64,000 bases of DNA from Streptomyces deccanensis (GCF_022385335.1 NZ_CP092431.1:9238001-9302000), one strand, 5' to 3'; counted from the stretch's first letter, positions 46,297 to 55,944 are shown. The notes: a model not told the origin generated them from the sequence alone. Program-made: numbers and translations.

Positions 46297-47238
46297 TCAG
46301 CCCAAAGTGAGCAGCAGGATCGCGATCATGGCGCCGAGGAGTCCGGCCGTCTGCCGGAAGTTCACCCGTTCGTGGAGCAGGGTCAGACCGAGGACCGTGG
46401 GGACGGCCGGGTACAGGGACGCCAGGACGACGACCACGGACACCATCTGCCGCTGGGCCGCCCAGAGGTAGAGGATCAACGCGAGCGCGGCCCCCGCCCC
46501 GATCGCGGCCGCCGCACCCCACACCGCCACCGGCTGCCGGAACCGTCCGGCCGACCGCCACAGGCCCGGTACCAGCAGGAGGACCGCCGCCGCCCGCCCC
46601 GCGACCACCGGCCACACCCCGCTCCCCGCACCGGCCTGGGCCAGCCCGAGGTACTGCACCGCGACACCCACGCTGGCGAGCAGCCCGTCCAGGGCCGCAC
46701 CCGCCCGGAACCCGGGCACCCCGCCGCCGTCACCGGCCCCCGTCGCGGGGGCGTCACCGTGCCCGACCCCGCCCGACCCGGCCCGGCTGTCGGGCCGGCC
46801 GCCGTACGACACCAGCCACAGCGCCGGCACCGTGAGGCCGATGCCCAGCCACGCCACACCTGCGGGCCGGTCACCGAGGAGGAGGACACCGCACAGCACG
46901 GACAGCGCGACCCCGGTGAGCGCGCTGACCGGCACCACCACGGTCATGCCGCCCCGGCTCAGACCCCGGTTCAGATACGTCATCGCCATGGCGCTCCCGA
47001 GGCCGGAGAGCGCGCCCCACGCCACGTCCACGAGTCGAACGTCCGGCGCCGGCACGGCGAACGCCACCACCAGAGCCAGCAGCAGGCCGCCCGCCTGGCC
47101 GAGCAGCGTGACCACGGCGAAGTGCACCCGGCGGGACAACATCCCCCCTGCGAAGTCGACGATGCCGTACAGCGCGGCGGAGGTGAGCGCGAGAAGGGCG
47201 GCCATCCGTCCGTGGGTGCCCCACGGGAGCCGATCCAT
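46297..47238 (-). CDS. EamA/DMT-family transporter
   Basis: 313 residues with about ten membrane segments in two five-helix repeats (LLALTSAALYGIVDFAGGML starts the first; AVPTVLGLTLLHERVNFRQ is the typical end of the second). The family exports or imports small metabolites such as amino acids. A Gly-rich hydrophilic loop of about 25 residues separates the halves. The ATG at 47238 is used, but an internal ATG after 11 residues is possible. It stands alone, and there is no evidence on its substrate. Confidence 0.82.
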   Translation of the reverse strand: MDRLPWGTHGRMAALLALTSAALYGIVDFAGGMLSRRVHFAVVTLLGQAGGLLLALVVAFAVPAPDVRLVDVAWGALSGLGSAMAMTYLNRGLSRGGMTVVVPVSALTGVALSVLCGVLLLGDRPAGVAWLGIGLTVPALWLVSYGGRPDSRAGSGGVGHGDAPATGAGDGGGVPGFRAGAALDGLLASVGVAVQYLGLAQAGAGSGVWPVVAGRAAAVLLLVPGLWRSAGRFRQPVAVWGAAAAIGAGAALALILYLWAAQRQMVSVVVVLASLYPAVPTVLGLTLLHERVNFRQTAGLLGAMIAILLLTLG

Positions 47239-47372
47239 GGTGCATCCCGGTGGGAGAGGGGTACCCGGAATCAGCCCCGAGCCGGACCCCTGCGCGGCGC
47301 TCGGGCTCCGTCGAGCGCTGCCGCCCCGGCGAAGCGCTCCGGCCGGGCTTCCCGCCCGAGGAGGTGCCCCGG

Positions 47373-47970
47373 ATGAGCCCCATCGAGCACGCGCGCCCCA
47401 CCAAGGCGCCCGCCGCGGACCCGCGCGCGTACGACGCCGAGCCGTTCCTCCCTGACCGCGGCGGCCTCCCCGCTCACCGCCGGGCCGCGGCCGACTGCCG
47501 GGGCTGCCCCCTGTACGAGGACGCCACCCAGACCGTCTTCGGCAAGGGCGACGCGTCCGCCCGGCTCCTCCTCGTCGGTGAGCAGCCTGGGGACCAGGAG
47601 GACAGACAGGGCGAGCCCTTCGTCGGCCCCGCCGGGCGGCTGCTGCGGCGCGCCCTCGACGAGGCCGGCATCGACGCGGACACGACCTATGTGACCAACG
47701 CGGTCAAGCACTTCAAGTTCACGCGGCCCCCGGGCGGCGGCAAACGCCGTATCCACAAGGCGCCCGACCTGCGCGAGGTCGCCGCCTGCCGCCCCTGGCT
47801 GCTCGCCGAACTCCGCCTGGTCCGGCCCGAGATCGTACGTCGTCGCCACCCTGCACCCCTCCGCCGTGCTCCGCGCCGACGACCGCGACGCCGCGTACGC
47901 GGGACTGGTGTCCGACCTCAGGGTGGCCGCCGAGGCGTTGACGGAGAGTGGCCCGCGATCCCGACCCTAG
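47373..47970 (+). pseudogene. udgX: UdgX-type uracil-DNA glycosylase, broken by deletion and frameshift
   Basis: The ATG at 47373 follows GAGGAGGTG. About 155 residues are in frame: GEQPGDQEDRQGEPFVGPAG and GGGKRRIHK, whose His forms the covalent uracil adduct in UdgX. At 47832-47840, just after LVRPEIV, the family sequence stops and resumes in the +1 frame at about 47836 with VVATLHPSAVLRADDRDAAY, ending at a TAG at 47970. About 45 residues of the usual core are missing, a deletion not divisible by three. The uninterrupted frame instead runs into a basic nonsense tail. An assembly error is possible. The stop overlaps the lutC stop (shared CTAG). Confidence 0.8.
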
Positions 47971-48626
47971 CCCTGGCCGTCACCCCCGGTCACCAGGACC
48001 ACCTCCAGGGTGCGCGGGCCGTGCACCCCCTCCACCCGGTCCAGTTCGATGTCGCTGGTGGCGGACGGGCCCGAGATCCACGTCAACGGGCGGGTCGGGT
48101 CCAGGAGTTCGAGTGCCTGCGGCACCGACGACACCACCTGGTCCGGTACCCGGACGACGCAGATGTGGTGGTCGGGCACGAGGGTGATCCGGCGGCGGCC
48201 CTGGTCGGGGGAGCCGTCCAGCACGATCGTGCCGGTCTCGGCGATCGCGAGGGCACAGGCGGTGACGACGCTGTCGACCCGGTCCAACTCGTGCGCGGTG
48301 CTCTCGCCCCGGTCCGGCACCCGTGCCAGGTCGGTCGCCGACAGCCATTCCTCGCGCAGCCCCGGCGGCACCAGCACCGTCTTCGAGCCGTGCGCGTGCA
48401 ACAGCCCGGCGATCATTTCCGCGAGCCCGTCCGCGTCCGCGCGGTGCACGAGCGCCCGATAGTCCGCCAGGTTCTCCGCCAGCAACTCCACCGTCTCGGC
48501 GGGGGCCAGCTCCCCGTGCTCGCGGAGATAACCCCGCGGCACGGCCTGCTCGTACGGTGTGTCGTCCCGGCGTACGTCGGCGAGGGCGCGTCGCACCCGA
48601 CCCAGGATCAGATCCCTGCTGCTCAC
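47967..48626 (-). CDS. lutC: L-lactate utilization protein C (LUD domain)
   Basis: 219 residues. LutC/YkgG family, a LUD-domain protein needed with LutA and LutB for L-lactate oxidation to pyruvate. ETGTIVLDGSPDQGRRRITLVP and VPDHHICVV are the conserved core. The GTG at 48626 overlaps the lutB stop (GTGA), so it is the last coupled gene of lutABC. Its stop is shared with the broken udgX gene on the other strand. Confidence 0.9.
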   Translation of the reverse strand: MSSRDLILGRVRRALADVRRDDTPYEQAVPRGYLREHGELAPAETVELLAENLADYRALVHRADADGLAEMIAGLLHAHGSKTVLVPPGLREEWLSATDLARVPDRGESTAHELDRVDSVVTACALAIAETGTIVLDGSPDQGRRRITLVPDHHICVVRVPDQVVSSVPQALELLDPTRPLTWISGPSATSDIELDRVEGVHGPRTLEVVLVTGGDGQG

Positions 48627-50101
48627 TTGCCCGTGTCCTTTCCGCCGTTCGTCCTCTGCCACCAGTCCCGGAACGGCTCCGGGGGCAGCGCGGGAAGATC
48701 ACGGCTGGCGCTCCACGCCTTGCCGGGGCCCGGCAGCGTACGGGGATGGAAGCGCCGCGAGCGCGACGCGAGCCGCTGCCCGGTGCGCAGCGCGCCGGGG
48801 CGGCTGAACGCCCACCGTGCCGCCCGCATCGCCGCCCGCTCGGCGCCGTGCCCCTTCGCGGGCTTGAGAACGACCTTGTTGCCGTTCTCCGTCACCGGCC
48901 CACCCTGCGCGACCCGCTCCCGCAGATGCACCAGCACCTCGGGGATGTCGATGGCGACCGGGCACACCTCGTAGCACGCGCCGCACAGCGAGGAGGCGTA
49001 CGGCAGCGAGGAGTCGATCTCGCTTCCCGTGCCCCGGAGTTGAGGGCTGAGGATGGCACCGATCGGGCCCGGGTACACCGAGCCGTACGCGTGGCCGCCC
49101 GCCCGCTCGTACACCGGGCATACGTTGAGACAGGCCGAGCAGCGGATGCAGCGCAGGGCCTGCCGGCCGACCTCGTCGGCGAGCGTGTCGGTGCGGCCGT
49201 TGTCGATGAGGACCAGGTGGAAGTTCTGCGGCCCGTCCTCGTCGGTCGTGCCCGTCCAGGTGGAGGTGTACGGGTTCATCCGCTCGGCGGTCGAGGAGCG
49301 GGGGAGGGTCTGCAGGAACACCTCCAGGTCCTGCCAGGTCGGCACGATCTTCTCGATGCCGACCACCGAGATCAGTGTCTCGGGGAGGGTGAGGCACATC
49401 CGGCCGTTGCCCTCGGACTCCACGACCACCAGCGTGCCGGTCTCCGCGACCATGAAGTTGGCGCCGGAGACCCCGACCTTGGCCCGCAGGAACTTCTCCC
49501 GCAGGTGCAGCCGCGCCGCCTCCGCCAGCTCGGCCGGCGTGTCGGTCAGACCCTCGGGGGCCGGGCGGCCCCACTCGCTCATCTCGCGCGTGAAGATGTC
49601 CCGGATCTCGCCCCGGTTGCGGTGGATCGCCGGGACCAGGATGTGCGAGGGCCGGTCCTTGCCCAACTGCACGATCAGCTCGGCGAGATCGGTCTCGTAG
49701 GCGTGGATGCCCTCGGCCTCCAGCGCCTCGTTCAGCCCGATCTCCTGCGTGGCCATCGACTTGACCTTGACGACCTCGCTCTCACCGGTCGCCTTGACGA
49801 GATAGGTGACGATCCGGTTGGCCTCGTCCGCGTCGGCGGCCCAGTGGACCGTGCCACCCGCCGCCGTGACCGACTCCTCCAACTGCTCGAGATACCGGTC
49901 GAGATGACGGAGCGTGTGGTCCTTGATCTGCTTGCCCGCCTCGCGCAGCTCCGCCCAGTCGGACACCTCCGCGACCGCGGTCGCGCGCTTGGCGCGGATG
50001 GTGTGGGTGGCGTGGCGCAGGTTCCCGCGCAGGGTCGTGTTGTGGACGGCCTCGTGCGCGGCCTTCGGGAACGCCGGCATCCCGACGAATGTCCCGCTCA
50101 T
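48623..50101 (-). CDS. lutB: L-lactate utilization iron-sulfur protein B
   Basis: 492 residues. Has an N-terminal LUD domain (ATQEIGLNEALEAEGIHAYE; ETGTLVVVESEGNGRM) and a ferredoxin-like segment with CIRCSACLNVCP and CGACYEVCPVAI, which bind two 4Fe-4S clusters. It is the electron-transfer subunit of the LutABC L-lactate oxidation complex. The ATG at 50101 overlaps the lutA stop (ATGA). The arginine-rich C-terminus is longer than in Bacillus but shows no further domain. Confidence 0.92.
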   Translation of the reverse strand: MSGTFVGMPAFPKAAHEAVHNTTLRGNLRHATHTIRAKRATAVAEVSDWAELREAGKQIKDHTLRHLDRYLEQLEESVTAAGGTVHWAADADEANRIVTYLVKATGESEVVKVKSMATQEIGLNEALEAEGIHAYETDLAELIVQLGKDRPSHILVPAIHRNRGEIRDIFTREMSEWGRPAPEGLTDTPAELAEAARLHLREKFLRAKVGVSGANFMVAETGTLVVVESEGNGRMCLTLPETLISVVGIEKIVPTWQDLEVFLQTLPRSSTAERMNPYTSTWTGTTDEDGPQNFHLVLIDNGRTDTLADEVGRQALRCIRCSACLNVCPVYERAGGHAYGSVYPGPIGAILSPQLRGTGSEIDSSLPYASSLCGACYEVCPVAIDIPEVLVHLRERVAQGGPVTENGNKVVLKPAKGHGAERAAMRAARWAFSRPGALRTGQRLASRSRRFHPRTLPGPGKAWSASRDLPALPPEPFRDWWQRTNGGKDTGK

Positions 50102-50853
50102 ACCAGCGGCTCCTCTTCCGTGCTCGCCAGGATCTCCGCGATGTGGACCGGCCTGACGGCCGTCCGCAACCGGGTCATCGTGCCGCCGATGTGCATCAGG
50201 CAGGAGTTGTCGGCCGCGCACAGCACCTCGGCGCCCGTCGACTCGGCGTTGCGCACCTTGTCCGCGCCCATCGCCGCCGAGACGTCGGAGTTCTTCACGG
50301 CGAACGTGCCGCCGAAGCCGCAGCACTCGTCGGCACCGGGCAACTCCACCAGCTCCAGCCCCTTCACGGCCTGGAGCAGCCGTCGGGGCCGCTCCCCGAG
50401 GCCGAGGCTCCGCAGCCCGTGGCAGGTCGGGTGGTAGGTCACCTTGTGCGGGTAGTACGCGCCGACGTCCGTCACCCCCAGCACGTCCACCAGGAACTCG
50501 GTCAGCTCGTACGTCTTCGGCACGACCGGTGCCAGCGTCCGCGCCAGGCCGTCACCGCGCCCCTCCGCCCGCGCCCGCTCGCCCATCCGCGGATACAGCT
50601 CCCGCACCATCGCCCCGCACGAGCCGGATGGCGTCACGATCGCCTCGTAATCCCGGAATACATCGGAGAACTTCCGGGCCAGTGGCTCGGCCTCGTGGCG
50701 GTACCCGGTGTTGTAGTGCGCCTGCCCGCAGCAGGTCTGACCCATCGGGAAGTCGACGTCCACACCCAGCCTGGTCAGCAGTTTCACCACGGCCCTGCCG
50801 GTGTCGGGATAGAGCGTGTCGTTGACACAGGTCAGGAACAGAGCGACACGCAT
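50098..50853 (-). CDS. lutA: L-lactate utilization iron-sulfur protein A
   Basis: 251 residues with two CCG-type cysteine-rich domains (QTCCGQAHYNTGYRHEA and DECCGFGGTFAVKN) that bind iron-sulfur clusters, as in LutA and GlpC/HdrB relatives. Family start MRVALFLTCVNDTLYPD is present. It is first of lutA-lutB-lutC. The rhamnulokinase gene ends 148 bases upstream, with a hairpin between, so readthrough could couple lactate oxidation to rhamnose breakdown, which yields L-lactaldehyde or L-lactate. Confidence 0.92.
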   Translation of the reverse strand: MRVALFLTCVNDTLYPDTGRAVVKLLTRLGVDVDFPMGQTCCGQAHYNTGYRHEAEPLARKFSDVFRDYEAIVTPSGSCGAMVRELYPRMGERARAEGRGDGLARTLAPVVPKTYELTEFLVDVLGVTDVGAYYPHKVTYHPTCHGLRSLGLGERPRRLLQAVKGLELVELPGADECCGFGGTFAVKNSDVSAAMGADKVRNAESTGAEVLCAADNSCLMHIGGTMTRLRTAVRPVHIAEILASTEEEPLV

Positions 50854-50927
50854 CGCGGCTCCTCGGGGGTCGGTCATCGGATGAGTGCAGACTACGACGC
50901 GCGTACGCGAAGAGCGAGGGGTCCCGC

Positions 50928-50971
50928 GCGACGATCGGCGGGGACGGGCGAATCCGCACGCCGATCGTCGC
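50928..50971 (-). terminator. Hairpin between rhaB and lutA
   Basis: A perfect 13-bp stem (50928-50940 with 50959-50971, arm GCGACGATCGGCG) and an 18-base loop lie in the 148-base gap. A 15-base direct repeat CCGGGGGAGGCCCCG follows twice (50971-51001). It may terminate most rhamnose transcripts or tune readthrough into lutABC. Confidence 0.6.
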
Positions 50972-51001
50972 CGGGGGAGGCCCCGCCGGGGGAGGCCCCG
51001 C

Positions 51002-52465
51002 TCACCTCTGGGTGAGCCGGGCCTCCGCCGCGTGCCAGGCCGCCGGGTCGCCCTGCGGCTCGTACCGCACCAGCGGCTGGGTGCGGGCGAGCAGCCGCCG
51101 CATCGAGGCGCGGTCGCCGACCAGGCCGTGGGTGCGGGCCTGGACGAGGACGTTGCCCAGGGCCGCGGCCTCCGCCGGTCCGGCCACCACCGGCAGCCCG
51201 CAGGCGTCGGCGGTGAGCTGGCAGAGCAGGGCGTTGCGGGTGCCGCCGCCCACGATGTGGACGACGTCGACGGGGTGGTCGGCCAGCGCCTGGGCCTCGG
51301 CGACGGCCCTCCTGTGGGCGAGGGCGAGGGAGTCCAGGATGCACCGGGTGATCTCGGCGGGCGTCTCCGGGACGGGTTGCCCCGACTCCCGGCACGCCTC
51401 CGCGATCCGCTCGGGCATCCGGCCGGGCGCGAGGAACGCCGCGTCCCCGGCGTCCACCACCGACCGCAGCGCGGGCACCGCGGCGGCCTCCCGCAGCAGT
51501 TGACCCAGATCCGGGTCACCCCACGCCCGTACGCACTCCTGCAGCAGCCACAGCCCCATGATGTTGCGGAGGTAGCGGACCGTGCCGTCGAGCCCCAGCT
51601 CGTTGGTGAAGTTGGCCGCCCGGCTCGCCTCCGTCAGCACCGGGGCGTCCAGCTCCAGGCCGGCCAGCGTCCAGGTGCCGGTGCAGATGTAGGCGAACCG
51701 CTCGCCGGTCGCCGGCACGGCCGCCACCGCCGAGGCGGTGTCGTGCGACCCGACCGTCGTCACCGGAACCGGGCCGGAGAGCCCCGTGGCCTCCAGCACG
51801 TCCGGTCGCAGCAGGCCCGCCGGGTCACCGGGCTGCCGCAGCGGTGCGAACAGGCCGAGGTCGATGCCCAGCCGGTCCGCGACGTCCCGCGACCAGTCAC
51901 GGGTGCGGGGGTCGATCAGCTGCGTGGTGGAGGCGTTCGTCAGCTCGGTGCCCTGCTCCCCGGTCAGCCAGTACGTCAGCAGATCGGGGACGAGCAACAA
52001 TCGCGCGGCATACGCGAACTGGGCGGACGACCGGGCGGCGACCAGCTGGTACAGCGTGTTGAAGGGCGCGTACTGCAACCCGGTCGCCGCGTACAGCTCG
52101 GCGGCGGGCACGGTCGCCCACACCTTCTCCGCGACACCCTCGGTACGGGCGTCCCGGTAGTGCACCGGATTGCCCAGCAGGGCCCCGTCCGCGTCCAGCA
52201 GCCCGTAGTCGACGGCCCAGCTGTCGATCCCGACGGAGTCGACCTGCCCGGAGGCCTTGAGCCCGTCGAGCACCCCCGCGTACAGCGACAGCACGTCCCA
52301 GCGCAGTCCCTCGGGCGTGCGCACCGGCCGGTTCGGGAACCGGTGCGCCTCGACGAGGTCCAGCGAGTCCCGCCCCGCGCGGCCGACCATGACGCGCCCG
52401 CTGGACGCACCGAGGTCGACCGCCGCGTACGACTTCACGGACCCGCCGGTCGCACGCGTGCTCAT
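51002..52465 (-). CDS. rhaB: Rhamnulokinase
   Basis: 487 residues. Phosphorylates L-rhamnulose to rhamnulose 1-phosphate with ATP. FGGY-kinase motifs: AAVDLGASSGRVMVGR (N-terminal phosphate site), IDSWAVDYGLLD (catalytic Asp), VGSHDTASAVAAVP and VHIVGGGTRNALLCQLTAD. The ATG at 52465 overlaps the aldolase-dehydrogenase stop (ATGA). It is the last rhamnose enzyme of the minus-strand group. Confidence 0.94.
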   Translation of the reverse strand: MSTRATGGSVKSYAAVDLGASSGRVMVGRAGRDSLDLVEAHRFPNRPVRTPEGLRWDVLSLYAGVLDGLKASGQVDSVGIDSWAVDYGLLDADGALLGNPVHYRDARTEGVAEKVWATVPAAELYAATGLQYAPFNTLYQLVAARSSAQFAYAARLLLVPDLLTYWLTGEQGTELTNASTTQLIDPRTRDWSRDVADRLGIDLGLFAPLRQPGDPAGLLRPDVLEATGLSGPVPVTTVGSHDTASAVAAVPATGERFAYICTGTWTLAGLELDAPVLTEASRAANFTNELGLDGTVRYLRNIMGLWLLQECVRAWGDPDLGQLLREAAAVPALRSVVDAGDAAFLAPGRMPERIAEACRESGQPVPETPAEITRCILDSLALAHRRAVAEAQALADHPVDVVHIVGGGTRNALLCQLTADACGLPVVAGPAEAAALGNVLVQARTHGLVGDRASMRRLLARTQPLVRYEPQGDPAAWHAAEARLTQR

Positions 52466-54501
52466 CGGAGGAAGGCGGCGGCCACGCCGGCGTCGACCGG
52501 GACGTGCAGACCGGTGGTATGCGTCAGCTCCCCGCCGGTCAGCGCGAACACCGCGTTGGCCACGTGCTCGGGGAGCACCTCGCGCTTGAGGATGGTCCGC
52601 TGGGCGTAGAACTCGCCGAGCTTCTCCTCCTCGATCCCGTAGGTCGCCGCGCGCTGGGCGCCCCAGCCGGCCGCGAAGATGCCCGAACCGCGCACCACAC
52701 CGTCGGGGTTGACCCCGTTGACGCGGATGCCGTGCTCGCCCAGCTCGGCGGCGAGCAGCCGCACCTGGTGGGCCTGGTCGGCCTTGGTGGCGGAGTAGGC
52801 GATGTTGTTGGGCCCGGCGAAGACGGCGTTCTTCGAGGCGATGTAGACGATGTCGCCGCCCAGCCCCTGCGCGATCATCACGCGGGCCGCCTCACGGGAC
52901 ACCAGGAACGAGCCGCGGGCCATGATGTCGTGCTGCAGGTCCCAGTCCTTCGCGGACGTCTCCAGGAGCGGCTTGGAGATCGAGATGCCGGCGTTGTTGA
53001 CGACGAGATCGACCCCGCCGAAGGCGAGCGCGGCGGCCTTGAACGCCTCGGTGATCTGCCCCTCGTCCGTCACGTCGACGGTCACGGCGACGGCCTTGTC
53101 CGCCCCGCCCAGCTCCTCGGCGACGGCGGCGGCGTTCTCGGCGTTGAGGTCGGCGACGACGACACAGGCCCCCTCGGCCACCAGCCGGTGCGCGATGGCC
53201 TTGCCGATCCCGCTGCCCGCACCCGTGACGAGCGCGACCCGGGTCGCCAGCGGCTTGGGCTTCGGCATCCGCTGGAGCTTGGCCTCCTCCAGCGCCCAGT
53301 ACTCGATGCGGAACTTCTCCGACTCCTCGATCGGCGCGTACGTCGACACCGCCTCGGCGCCCCGCATCACGTTGATCGCGTTGACGTAGAACTCGCCGGC
53401 CACCCGCGCGGTCTGCTTGTCCTTGCCGAAGCTGAACATGCCCACGCCCGGGATCAGCACGATCGCCGGGTCGGCGCCGCGCATCGCGGGGGAGTCGGGC
53501 TCGGCGTGCCGCTGGTAGTAGGAGGCGTACTCCTCGCGGTACTCGGCGTGCAGCTCCTTGAGCCGGGCGATCGCGGAGTCCAGATCGGTGGTCGGCGGCA
53601 GGTCCAGGACCAGCGGCCGGACCTTCGTCCGCAGGAAGTGGTCGGGGCACGAGGTCCCCAGCGCGGCGAGCCGCGGGTGCTCGGCGGCGGCCAGGAAGTC
53701 GAGGACCACGTCGGAGTCGGTGAAGTGGCCGACCTGCGCCTTGTCCTGCGAGGCGATCGCCCGGACGTGCGGAGCGAGAGCGGCGGCCCGCGCACGGCGC
53801 TCGGCGGTGCCCAGCGCCTCGTATCCCTCTATGACGGGCCCGAAGGGCTCCGCCTTGCCCCTCTCCGCCAGGAACGTCTCGGCGGTACGGATGATGTGCA
53901 GCGAGTTCTTCTCGCACTCCTCGGCGGTGTCGCCCCAGGCGGTGATGCCGTGCCCGCCGAGGACGCAGCCGACGGCCTGCGGGTTGGCCTCCTTGATGGC
54001 CGCGATGTCCAGCCCCAGCTGGAAGCCGGGCCGCCGCCACGGCACCCACACCACGCTGTCCCCGAAACATTCGGCGGTCAGCTTCTCCCCGTCGGCCGCG
54101 CAGGCGAGCGCGATCCCGGAGTCGGGGTGCAGATGATCGACGTGCGCGGCGTCCACGAGACCGTGCATCGCGGTGTCGATCGACGGCGCCGCGCCGCCCT
54201 TGCCGTGCAGGCAGTAGTCGAACGCCGCCACCATCTCGTCCTCGCGCTCGACGCCCGGGTAGACGTCGACGAGCGCCCGCATCCGGTCCAGCCGCAGCAC
54301 GGCGAGCCCGGCCTCGGTCAGGGTGCCCAGGTCGCCCCCGGACCCCTTCACCCACATCAGCTCCACATCACCCCCGGTGACGGGGTCGGTGTCGGTGCCC
54401 TTGGCGGACGTGTTGCCGCCGGCGTAGTTGGTGTTCCGGGGATCGGCACCAAGCCGCCGCGACCGGGCGAGCAGGGCTGCGGCTTCGGGGTGGGTTGCCA
54501 T
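52462..54501 (-). CDS. Bifunctional rhamnulose-1-phosphate aldolase / short-chain dehydrogenase
   Basis: 679 residues with two domains. The N-terminal class II aldolase (about 1-410; NTNYAGGNTSAKGTDTD, VDHLHPDSGIALACA, VLGGHGITAWGDT) splits rhamnulose 1-phosphate into dihydroxyacetone phosphate and L-lactaldehyde. The C-terminal SDR (about 420-679; TGAGSGIGKAIAHRLVAEGA, NNAGISISKPL, YSATKADQAHQ) oxidises lactaldehyde towards L-lactate. This fusion (YuxG/RhaEW type) is common in Bacillus and actinobacteria. The ATG at 54501 follows AAGGA. A long repeat lies upstream, between it and rhaI. Confidence 0.93.
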   Translation of the reverse strand: MATHPEAAALLARSRRLGADPRNTNYAGGNTSAKGTDTDPVTGGDVELMWVKGSGGDLGTLTEAGLAVLRLDRMRALVDVYPGVEREDEMVAAFDYCLHGKGGAAPSIDTAMHGLVDAAHVDHLHPDSGIALACAADGEKLTAECFGDSVVWVPWRRPGFQLGLDIAAIKEANPQAVGCVLGGHGITAWGDTAEECEKNSLHIIRTAETFLAERGKAEPFGPVIEGYEALGTAERRARAAALAPHVRAIASQDKAQVGHFTDSDVVLDFLAAAEHPRLAALGTSCPDHFLRTKVRPLVLDLPPTTDLDSAIARLKELHAEYREEYASYYQRHAEPDSPAMRGADPAIVLIPGVGMFSFGKDKQTARVAGEFYVNAINVMRGAEAVSTYAPIEESEKFRIEYWALEEAKLQRMPKPKPLATRVALVTGAGSGIGKAIAHRLVAEGACVVVADLNAENAAAVAEELGGADKAVAVTVDVTDEGQITEAFKAAALAFGGVDLVVNNAGISISKPLLETSAKDWDLQHDIMARGSFLVSREAARVMIAQGLGGDIVYIASKNAVFAGPNNIAYSATKADQAHQVRLLAAELGEHGIRVNGVNPDGVVRGSGIFAAGWGAQRAATYGIEEEKLGEFYAQRTILKREVLPEHVANAVFALTGGELTHTTGLHVPVDAGVAAAFLR

Positions 54502-54565
54502 GTGCGGTCAGTCCTTACGGTGAGATGAGTACGGGGTACGGAGTACGGGGTTCAGCTCGGGACTC

Positions 54566-54708
54566 GGGGTGCGTCGCCGGGTGCGGGTGAGTGGGGCTTC
54601 TCGCGCAGTTCCCCGCGCCCCTAAAAGACCAGGCCCTGCGGGCCTGAAAAGCACGGGGCGGAGCCCCTGCTTTTCAGGGGCGCGGGGAACTGCGCGACCA
54701 GCCCCCAC
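54566..54708. repeat. Long inverted repeat (REP-like), copy 2
   Basis: The left arm matches copy 1 (3569) over about 69 identical bases, from GTGCGGGTGAGTGGGGCTTC through the first CCCTGCGGGCCTGAAA unit. The right arm AGGGGCGCGGGGAACTGCGCG is also shared. Copy 2 has one internal unit instead of two, and its inner hairpin reads AAAAGCACGGGGC / GCCCCTGCTTTT. It lies between rhaI and the aldolase gene, where the RNA would form a very stable structure. Confidence 0.85.
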
Positions 54709-54757
54709 CGGGCCCGCGGCCCGCGACGAACAAGAACAGGCAGACGGAACCCGGAGA

Positions 54758-55918
54758 TCAGGCGCCCCACCCGGCCTGCTCTCCCCCCACCCGCTCCTCG
54801 ACGATCTTCCCCGCCCACCCCGACGCCCGGTACGCCTTCAACGGCTCGGGGTCCAGCCCCATCTCCTCCCGCACCTCCCGCAGCAACGGCCGCACATCCG
54901 TGTTGTACGCGTCCATCACGACCGCGTTCGCCTCCAGCACATCCCCGTCGCGCTGAGCAACAGCAAGGGCCCCCCGGTCGACAAGCAGCGCCTTCGCCGT
55001 GGCCTCCTGCACGTTCATCACCGACCGGATGATCGCCGGGATCTTCGCCTCGATGTTGTGGCACTGGTCGAGCATGAACGCGACCTCGGGAGTGAACCCG
55101 CCCCCACGCACGACCTCGTACATGATCCGGAACAGCTGGAACGGGTCGGCCGCGCCCACCATCAGGTCGTCGTCGGCGTAGAACCGCGAGTTGAAGTCGA
55201 ACGCGCCGAGCTTCCCCTCCCGCAGCAGCGTCGCCACGATGAACTCGATGTTGGTCCCCGGCGCGTGGTGCCCGGTGTCGACCACGACCTGCGCCTTCGG
55301 CCCGAGCTTCAGGCAGTGGGCGTAGGCGGTGCCCCAGTCCGGCACATCGGTCGTGTAGAACGCCGGCTCGAAGAACTTGTACTCCAGCAGCATCCGCTGG
55401 TCGTCCCCGAGCCGCTCGTACACCTCGGCGAGGCCCTCGGCCAGCCGGTCCTGGCGCCCGCGGATGTCGTCCTGGCCGGGATAGTTCGTCCCGTCCGCGA
55501 ACCACAGCTTCAGATCGCGCGAACCGGTCGCGTCCATGATGTCGACGCACTCCAGCAGGTGGTCGACGGCCTTGCGGCGGATCGCCGCGTCCGGGTGGCA
55601 GATGCTGCCCAGCTTGTAGTCGTCGTCCTGGAAGGTGTTGGAGTTGATGGCGCCCAGCTTCACGCCGCGCTCCTCGGCGTGCTTCGCCAGCGCCGCGTAG
55701 TCGTCCACCTTGTCCCACGGGATGTGCAGCGCCACGGTCGGCGCCACGCCCGTGAACTCGTGGACCTTGCCGGCGTCGTCCAGCTTCTCCCAGGGGTCGC
55801 GCGGTACACCCGCCTGGGCGAACACCTTGAAACGGGTTCCGGAGTTTCCGTACGCCCACGACGGCGTCTCGACGGCCTGTGTCTTGAGGGCGGCCTTCAC
55901 CGCGGCGAGCTCGGTCAC
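54758..55918 (-). CDS. rhaI: L-rhamnose isomerase (RhaI type)
   Basis: 386 residues. Converts L-rhamnose to L-rhamnulose at a divalent metal site in a TIM barrel. Of the Pseudomonas stutzeri/Rhizobium branch, not E. coli RhaA: TPSWAYGNSGTRFKVF, LLEYKFFEPAFYTTDV and VVVDTGHHAPGTNIE. The GTG at 55918 follows GGAG. First gene of the minus-strand rhamnose group; the LacI-type site TGAAACGATTCA lies 27 bases upstream. Confidence 0.93.
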   Translation of the reverse strand: MTELAAVKAALKTQAVETPSWAYGNSGTRFKVFAQAGVPRDPWEKLDDAGKVHEFTGVAPTVALHIPWDKVDDYAALAKHAEERGVKLGAINSNTFQDDDYKLGSICHPDAAIRRKAVDHLLECVDIMDATGSRDLKLWFADGTNYPGQDDIRGRQDRLAEGLAEVYERLGDDQRMLLEYKFFEPAFYTTDVPDWGTAYAHCLKLGPKAQVVVDTGHHAPGTNIEFIVATLLREGKLGAFDFNSRFYADDDLMVGAADPFQLFRIMYEVVRGGGFTPEVAFMLDQCHNIEAKIPAIIRSVMNVQEATAKALLVDRGALAVAQRDGDVLEANAVVMDAYNTDVRPLLREVREEMGLDPEPLKAYRASGWAGKIVEERVGGEQAGWGA

Positions 55919-55944
55919 GTCAGGGCTCCTACCGGCTTTGATGT

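Noticed and set aside
50928..51001. Riboswitch or attenuator before lutA
   Set aside because: Apart from a simple hairpin and a direct repeat I see no conserved riboswitch core, so it is listed only as a hairpin.
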